In this document: piece by piece, positions 60,087 to 64,000 of the stretch
Layout: each line of letters starts with the position of its first letter
Position numbering within the stretch: the stretch's first letter is position 1
Assembly (NCBI RefSeq): GCF_002160985.1
Contig: NZ_NFLQ01000018.1
Coordinates: 1 to 64,000, forward strand
Source of the DNA: Lachnoclostridium sp. An118
Lineage (GTDB): Bacteria; Bacillota; Clostridia; Lachnospirales; Lachnospiraceae
DNA: 64,000 bases
Reading direction: 5' to 3'
Translations under genes and position numbers: made by a program
The notes under the pieces: generated by a model
The model's input: only the letters and a program-made list of their open reading frames with translations
What the model was told of the DNA's origin: nothing
Database searches by the model: none

Positions 60087-60126
60087 AAAAACAGCTCCGG
60101 GCTTCCAAGCGCCAGGGGCTGTTTTT
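60087..60126. terminator. Bidirectional terminator after the xanthine-dehydrogenase-like operon
   Basis: AAAACAGC and GCTGTTTTT arms with inner CC/GG pairs. A and T runs on both sides allow termination of the minus-strand operon and of plus-strand transcripts from the candidate small RNA. Confidence 0.8.
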
Positions 60127-60154
60127 CTGTTCTCTGTTATCCTTCTATAAGACG

Positions 60155-62467
60155 CTAGGCCTTCTTTTCCATCATTCCCATGAGCACCTTCTCCGGCGTG
60201 ATGGGAAGCTCTCTGTGCCATACGCCGGTGGCATTGAAGATGGCGTGGGCGATAGCCGGCGAGGGAGTGTTGATAACGACCTCTCCGATGGACTTGGCTC
60301 CAAAGGGACCGGTCTCCTCGTAGCTGCTCTCAAACTCCACCCGCAGCCTTCCGATATCCAGACGGCTGGGAATCTTGTACTGCATAAAGGAATCCTGCAA
60401 TATCCTTCCCTTCTTGCTGTAGGTGATGTCCTCGTAGAGGGCCATGCCGATGCCCTGGGCCAGGCCGCCCTCGGTCTGTATCCTTGTCAGGTTGGGGTTC
60501 ATGGGCGTGCCGCAGTCCACCACGGCCACGTAGTCCAGAAGCTCCACAGCTCCTGTCTCCCTGTCCACCTCCAGCTCTGCCATGCCCACCATGAGGGGCG
60601 GCGGGGATGTGGGGGAGGAGTGGGTCACTGTGACCTGCACCGGCTCCCGGTTTCCGCACATGGATCTGGTGGCAATATCTTTAAGGAGCACCTCCCTTGT
60701 CCCGTCGGCTCTGCGCACCCGGTCAGCGGCAAACTCCACCTCATCCTTCCCGCACTCCAGCATGCCGGCGGCAATGGCGCAGATGTGGTCCTTCAGCTCC
60801 GCGGCCGCCTTCTCCACGGCCTTTCCGGTCACATACATGGTGCTGGATGCGTAGGAACCGGAGTCGTAGGGTGAGGAGTCCGTGTCCGCCCCGTAGACAA
60901 TGATATTGTCCAGGTCGCACTCCAGGCACTCTGCCGCCACCTGGGCCAGGGTGGTGTCGCACCCGGTTCCCATGTCCGCCGCTCCGATAGAGAGGATGTA
61001 GAAGCCCTCATCATTTAACTTCAGTGTGGCCGATCCCACGTCCACACCGGAAATGCCGGACCCCTGCATGGCCATAGCCACGCCCTTGGCCCGTATCTTT
61101 CCATTTCCCATGTCTTTTGCCAGGGGCTTCTCGTCCCAGCGGAACATCTCCTTGGCCCTTGCCATGCAGCGGTCCAGCGCGCAGGCTGTCATCTTCTCAT
61201 TGTAGTAGGCCATGGCTGTCTGCCCCTGGCGGACCATATTTTTCTCCCGGATGGCCACCGGATCCATGTGGAGCCTGTCCGCCAGCTCGCTGACAAGACT
61301 CTCCACCGCAAAGATACCCTGTGTGGCTCCGTAGCCCCTGTAGGCTCCGGCCGCCTGTACATTGGTATACACCACATCATAGTTGAACCGGTAGGCTTCC
61401 ATATTGCCGTTGTAAAGGGGAATGGACTTGTGTCCGCTCAGCCCTACCGTTGTGGGTCCGTGCTCCCCGTAGGCTCCCGTGTTGGACAGGGTGTACACGT
61501 CCAGGGCCCGGATGGTGCCGTCCTTCATGGCGCCCACCTTCGCCCTGACCTCCATCTCATGGCGGGGCGAGCCGGCTGTCTGGCTCTCCTGCCTGCTGTA
61601 GACCAGCTTGGCAGCCTTTCCTGTCTTCCATGTGACAAAGGCCGGAAAGACTTCTGTCACGCAGGACTGCTTCGCCCCAAATCCGCCGCCGATGCGGGGC
61701 TTGGTCACCCGCACCTTTGACTTGGGGATATCCAGGGCATTGGCCACGATCCTGCGGACGTGGAAGACGATCTGGGTGGAGCTGATGATGTGCAGCCGCC
61801 CGTAGGGGTCCATGCAGGTGTAGGTCCGGAAGGTCTCCATCATGGCCTGGCTGTCCGGCTTTGTGTGGTAGGTGTGCTCCAGCACAATGTCGCAGTCCTC
61901 CATGACCGCGTCCACATCCCCCTTGCTGTCCTTTGCAGAGGCGCACAGATTTCTCTTGTTGTCCGCTCCCACAGGGCAGAGCGCCTGCCAGTTCTCCTCC
62001 GGATGCACAAGGATCTTGTTATCCTTTGCCGTGTGCATATCCAGCACCGGCTCCAGCACTTCATATTTCACCTTGATGAGCTTCAGGGCCTTGTCCACAG
62101 CCTTCTCATTTTCTCCCGCCACAATGGCCACGGCATCTCCCACAAACCTCAGTCTCCGGTCCAGGATCAGCCTGTCGTAGGGGCTGGCCTCGGGGTAGGT
62201 CTGGCCGGCCATGGTAAAGCGCTTGTCCGGCACATCTTTATAGGTGTAAATGGCCTCGATGCCGGGCACCTTCATGGCGATGTCCGTGTTGATATCCTGC
62301 ACGAGGGCATGGGCGTGAGGGCTGTGGAGCACCTTCACCACCAGACAGTCTGAGGGCGTAATGTCATCCATGTACACCGGCTTCCCTGTCACAAGGGCCA
62401 TGGCGTCCTTCTTCCTCACAGAGCGGTTCACATATCTGTAGCTGCTTCCTGGTATCTGATCCGGCAT
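60155..62467 (-). CDS. Molybdenum hydroxylase, molybdopterin-binding subunit
   Basis: The 770-residue large subunit of a xanthine dehydrogenase-family enzyme hydroxylates a heterocycle or aldehyde using Mo-pterin. KPRIGGGFGAKQ is the cofactor loop, AYRGYGATQ the substrate-pocket arginine region, and GPFGAKSIGEVV near the C terminus carries the conserved catalytic Glu. With the FeS and FAD subunits upstream, each overlapping by 1 and 4 nt, it forms a complete three-subunit enzyme. Substrate (purine or other) is not fixed by sequence. Confidence 0.93.
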   Translation of the reverse strand: MPDQIPGSSYRYVNRSVRKKDAMALVTGKPVYMDDITPSDCLVVKVLHSPHAHALVQDINTDIAMKVPGIEAIYTYKDVPDKRFTMAGQTYPEASPYDRLILDRRLRFVGDAVAIVAGENEKAVDKALKLIKVKYEVLEPVLDMHTAKDNKILVHPEENWQALCPVGADNKRNLCASAKDSKGDVDAVMEDCDIVLEHTYHTKPDSQAMMETFRTYTCMDPYGRLHIISSTQIVFHVRRIVANALDIPKSKVRVTKPRIGGGFGAKQSCVTEVFPAFVTWKTGKAAKLVYSRQESQTAGSPRHEMEVRAKVGAMKDGTIRALDVYTLSNTGAYGEHGPTTVGLSGHKSIPLYNGNMEAYRFNYDVVYTNVQAAGAYRGYGATQGIFAVESLVSELADRLHMDPVAIREKNMVRQGQTAMAYYNEKMTACALDRCMARAKEMFRWDEKPLAKDMGNGKIRAKGVAMAMQGSGISGVDVGSATLKLNDEGFYILSIGAADMGTGCDTTLAQVAAECLECDLDNIIVYGADTDSSPYDSGSYASSTMYVTGKAVEKAAAELKDHICAIAAGMLECGKDEVEFAADRVRRADGTREVLLKDIATRSMCGNREPVQVTVTHSSPTSPPPLMVGMAELEVDRETGAVELLDYVAVVDCGTPMNPNLTRIQTEGGLAQGIGMALYEDITYSKKGRILQDSFMQYKIPSRLDIGRLRVEFESSYEETGPFGAKSIGEVVINTPSPAIAHAIFNATGVWHRELPITPEKVLMGMMEKKA

Positions 62468-62946
62468 TAGGCTTCCCCTCCCTTCGCCTGGCTTTTCTTA
62501 TAATTGATGTAGACCCGTATCCCCCGCAGCTGTCCCTCATATCCGGAACAGCGGCACAGGTTTCCTGCCAGGTATTCCTTTATCTCCTCATCCGTCGGGT
62601 CCTGATTTTCCCGGAACATGGCAATGCCGTTCATCATCAGTCCCGGGTTGCAGAAGCCGCACTGCTCCGCCCCCTCATCCGCGATGAAGGCGCCAAAGCC
62701 CTCCGCTTCCTCCTGGAGCCCTTCCAGCGTGGTCACCCTGTGTCCGTCCGCCCTGGCCGCCAGAAGGCTGCAGGACAGGACCGGCTTATCATCTACAAAC
62801 ACCGTGCACAGGCCGCAGTTGGATGTCTCACAGCCCCGCTTCACGCTGTAGCACCCCTGGCTCCGCAGGAAATCAATGAGGAGCATGTCCGGGGCAATAT
62901 CCGCGGTTACTTTCTTTTCATTTAAAAGCATCTGTATCTGCATCAT
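62467..62946 (-). CDS. Molybdenum hydroxylase, 2Fe-2S subunit
   Basis: The 159-residue electron-transfer subunit carries two 2Fe-2S clusters. The N-terminal ferredoxin domain has CETSNCGLC and a later Cys (VLSCSLLA). The C-terminal helical domain has CGFCNPG and CRCSGY. It passes electrons from the Mo site to FAD. It overlaps the large-subunit gene by 1 nt and the FAD gene by 4 nt. Confidence 0.95.
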   Translation of the reverse strand: MMQIQMLLNEKKVTADIAPDMLLIDFLRSQGCYSVKRGCETSNCGLCTVFVDDKPVLSCSLLAARADGHRVTTLEGLQEEAEGFGAFIADEGAEQCGFCNPGLMMNGIAMFRENQDPTDEEIKEYLAGNLCRCSGYEGQLRGIRVYINYKKSQAKGGEA

Positions 62947-63758
62947 TTTCTCCCCTCCTGTTCACTTTCATCCATCTGCGCGATCTGAAGAAGAGCCCGC
63001 TTTGCCAGTACCCCTGCAATGATCTTCCGGTACTGGGCGCTTCCCCGCAGATTGCTTCCTGTCTCCACAGTCTCTGACACAAAGGCACCAAAGGCCTCCG
63101 CGCTCTCCTTGGTGATACCGCCTGCCAGGATGCCTCTCTCGTCCCTGAGACAGACCGCCTTCATGGGCCTTGCGCCGATGACGCAGCGGACTTCCTCCTC
63201 TGTCTGCGCTGCGCAGCAGGCCAGGACCGGAAAATCTGTCTTTGTGTTCCTCTGGGAGAGATAGGCTGCCCGCATGGGCTTTTTGGGCACGATCACGTAA
63301 GTCAGGATGTCATTGTCATAGGGAAGGTACGCAAACTCTTCCACAGACAGCCGCCCTCTCTTGTAGAGCTCCACTTCCGCTCCTGCCGCCATAAGGAAGG
63401 TCAGCACGTCAGAAAACCCGTATCTCCCGAACACGCTGCCTCCCACAGTGGCCATGTTCCGGAACTGGACGCCCACAATGTGGCGCACACTCTCCCGGGC
63501 CGCCCCGTCAGTCAGGTCATTCAGCGCCTGGTGGAGCTCCATCTGGCGCAGCGTCACCATAGCTCCGATACGGAGCTCGCTCTCCGTCTCCTCGATGTTG
63601 TCCAGCCCCAGGCCGGACAGGTCAATGGCTGTCCCCACGTTTCTCTTCTGCATCTTCAGCCAGAGCATGCCTCCCAGGACCACATTGCTCCTCTTCTGGT
63701 TCAGCTCATAGGCCTCCTCCAGGCTGGACGCCTTCACATACTGATTGATCGTAAGCAC
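62943..63758 (-). CDS. Molybdenum hydroxylase, FAD-binding subunit
   Basis: The 271-residue protein has the FAD_binding_5 fold. The motif QFRNMATVGGSVFGRYGFSD (about residues 98-117) binds the flavin, and a CO-dehydrogenase-type C-terminal domain follows (about 168-265). It is the first gene of the three, so the order is FAD, FeS, Mo subunit. The usual accessory or transport genes are not in the window. It lies about 120 nt downstream of the phosphatase gene on the same strand. Confidence 0.93.
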   Translation of the reverse strand: MLTINQYVKASSLEEAYELNQKRSNVVLGGMLWLKMQKRNVGTAIDLSGLGLDNIEETESELRIGAMVTLRQMELHQALNDLTDGAARESVRHIVGVQFRNMATVGGSVFGRYGFSDVLTFLMAAGAEVELYKRGRLSVEEFAYLPYDNDILTYVIVPKKPMRAAYLSQRNTKTDFPVLACCAAQTEEEVRCVIGARPMKAVCLRDERGILAGGITKESAEAFGAFVSETVETGSNLRGSAQYRKIIAGVLAKRALLQIAQMDESEQEGRK

Positions 63759-63878
63759 GTCTTCTCTCCTTTTCTCTGTAAAATCCTCTTTATTATCCAG
63801 GTAAATTCCGTCGTATCTCTGTAAAGCCGATATATTATAGCATATTTTTCCCCTGTGCGAAAGAGGGAGAGACCTCTT

Positions 63879-64000
63879 TTACAGTCTCTCCCTGTCTTTC
63901 TCCAGGATATGCCACAGGAGCGCCTCGCAGCCCTCCTTTATGTCATTGTAAGTCACGTCAAAATTCCCGGTGTACCAGGGGTCCGCGATGTCCCTTGGCC
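63879..64000 (-). CDS. Low-molecular-weight protein tyrosine phosphatase, 3' end (partial)
   Basis: The minus strand from the right edge to TAA at 63879 encodes about 39 residues containing DIADPWYTGNFDVTYNDI, the DPxY proton-donor loop and C-terminal helix of LMW-PTPs. The N-terminal CxxxxCRS active site lies beyond the window. An inverted repeat overlaps the stop (GGGAGAGAC and GTCTCTCCC, 63863-63892) and may end the transcript. The frame is cut by the window edge. Confidence 0.85.
   Translation of the reverse strand, partial: PRDIADPWYTGNFDVTYNDIKEGCEALLWHILEKDRERL

Overview
The window comes from the chromosome of a Gram-positive, moderately GC-rich member of the Clostridia, most likely a Lachnospiraceae gut anaerobe. 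The evidence is a PolC-type replicative polymerase, MurT/GatD, RibU and ThiW ECF S-components, a LicT/BglP/BglA operon, AGGAGG ribosome sites, a Bacillus/Clostridium-type LexA box and a DUF6465-like protein. No phage, IS element or CRISPR array was seen. The family assignment is inferred from gene content; no search was run.

Layout. 1-5.8 kb, minus strand: an rrn promoter and leader leaving the left edge, two tRNA-Ser genes, then a housekeeping operon read as membrane protein, tsaE, tsaB, rimI, zinc-ribbon protein, rnz, tsaD, ispD (t6A tRNA modification, tRNA 3' processing, MEP isoprenoids). 5.8-10.7 kb: a glyoxalase-fold protein, ribU behind an FMN riboswitch, tRNA-Pro, a divergent dapB, dtd, a CarD-like regulator and an EamA transporter. 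10.8-15.2 kb: a YwaF-like protein, then a more AT-rich cassette of a ribose-type ABC importer with a PsuG-like glycosidase. 15.2-21.7 kb: MerR/MATE pair, DUF6465-like protein, YczE-like protein, a LexA-controlled Y-family polymerase with YolD, and an Rpn nuclease carrying AEGR repeats. 22-25.6 kb: a broken two-component/ABC locus in which a deletion has joined a histidine kinase to an FtsX-type permease.

25.8-35.5 kb: a Kv-like potassium channel with C-terminal RCK-type domains, an unusual tRNA-Trp, a regulator-hyuA-hyuB-cupin operon behind a 31-bp palindrome, a PdaA-like deacetylase, and thiC and thiW with a TPP riboswitch. 35.5-50.7 kb: a TRIC-like channel, then two paralogous TetR-ABC-ABC exporter modules pointing away from each other around pgsA and a beta-glucoside operon with two LicT antiterminator sites. 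The modules share a GTTAG-N6-CTAAC palindrome before the first ABC gene. 50.7-64 kb: ispG-polC, a membrane-anchored hypothetical protein, an XRE regulator, murT-gatD, a structured non-coding stretch with a candidate small RNA, a three-subunit molybdenum hydroxylase, and the 3' end of a low-molecular-weight tyrosine phosphatase.

The points most worth following are the paired exporter modules with their shared palindrome, the kinase-permease deletion scar, the PsuG-linked sugar importer, the palindrome controlling the hydantoinase-like operon, and the non-coding elements near 59.7-60.1 kb.
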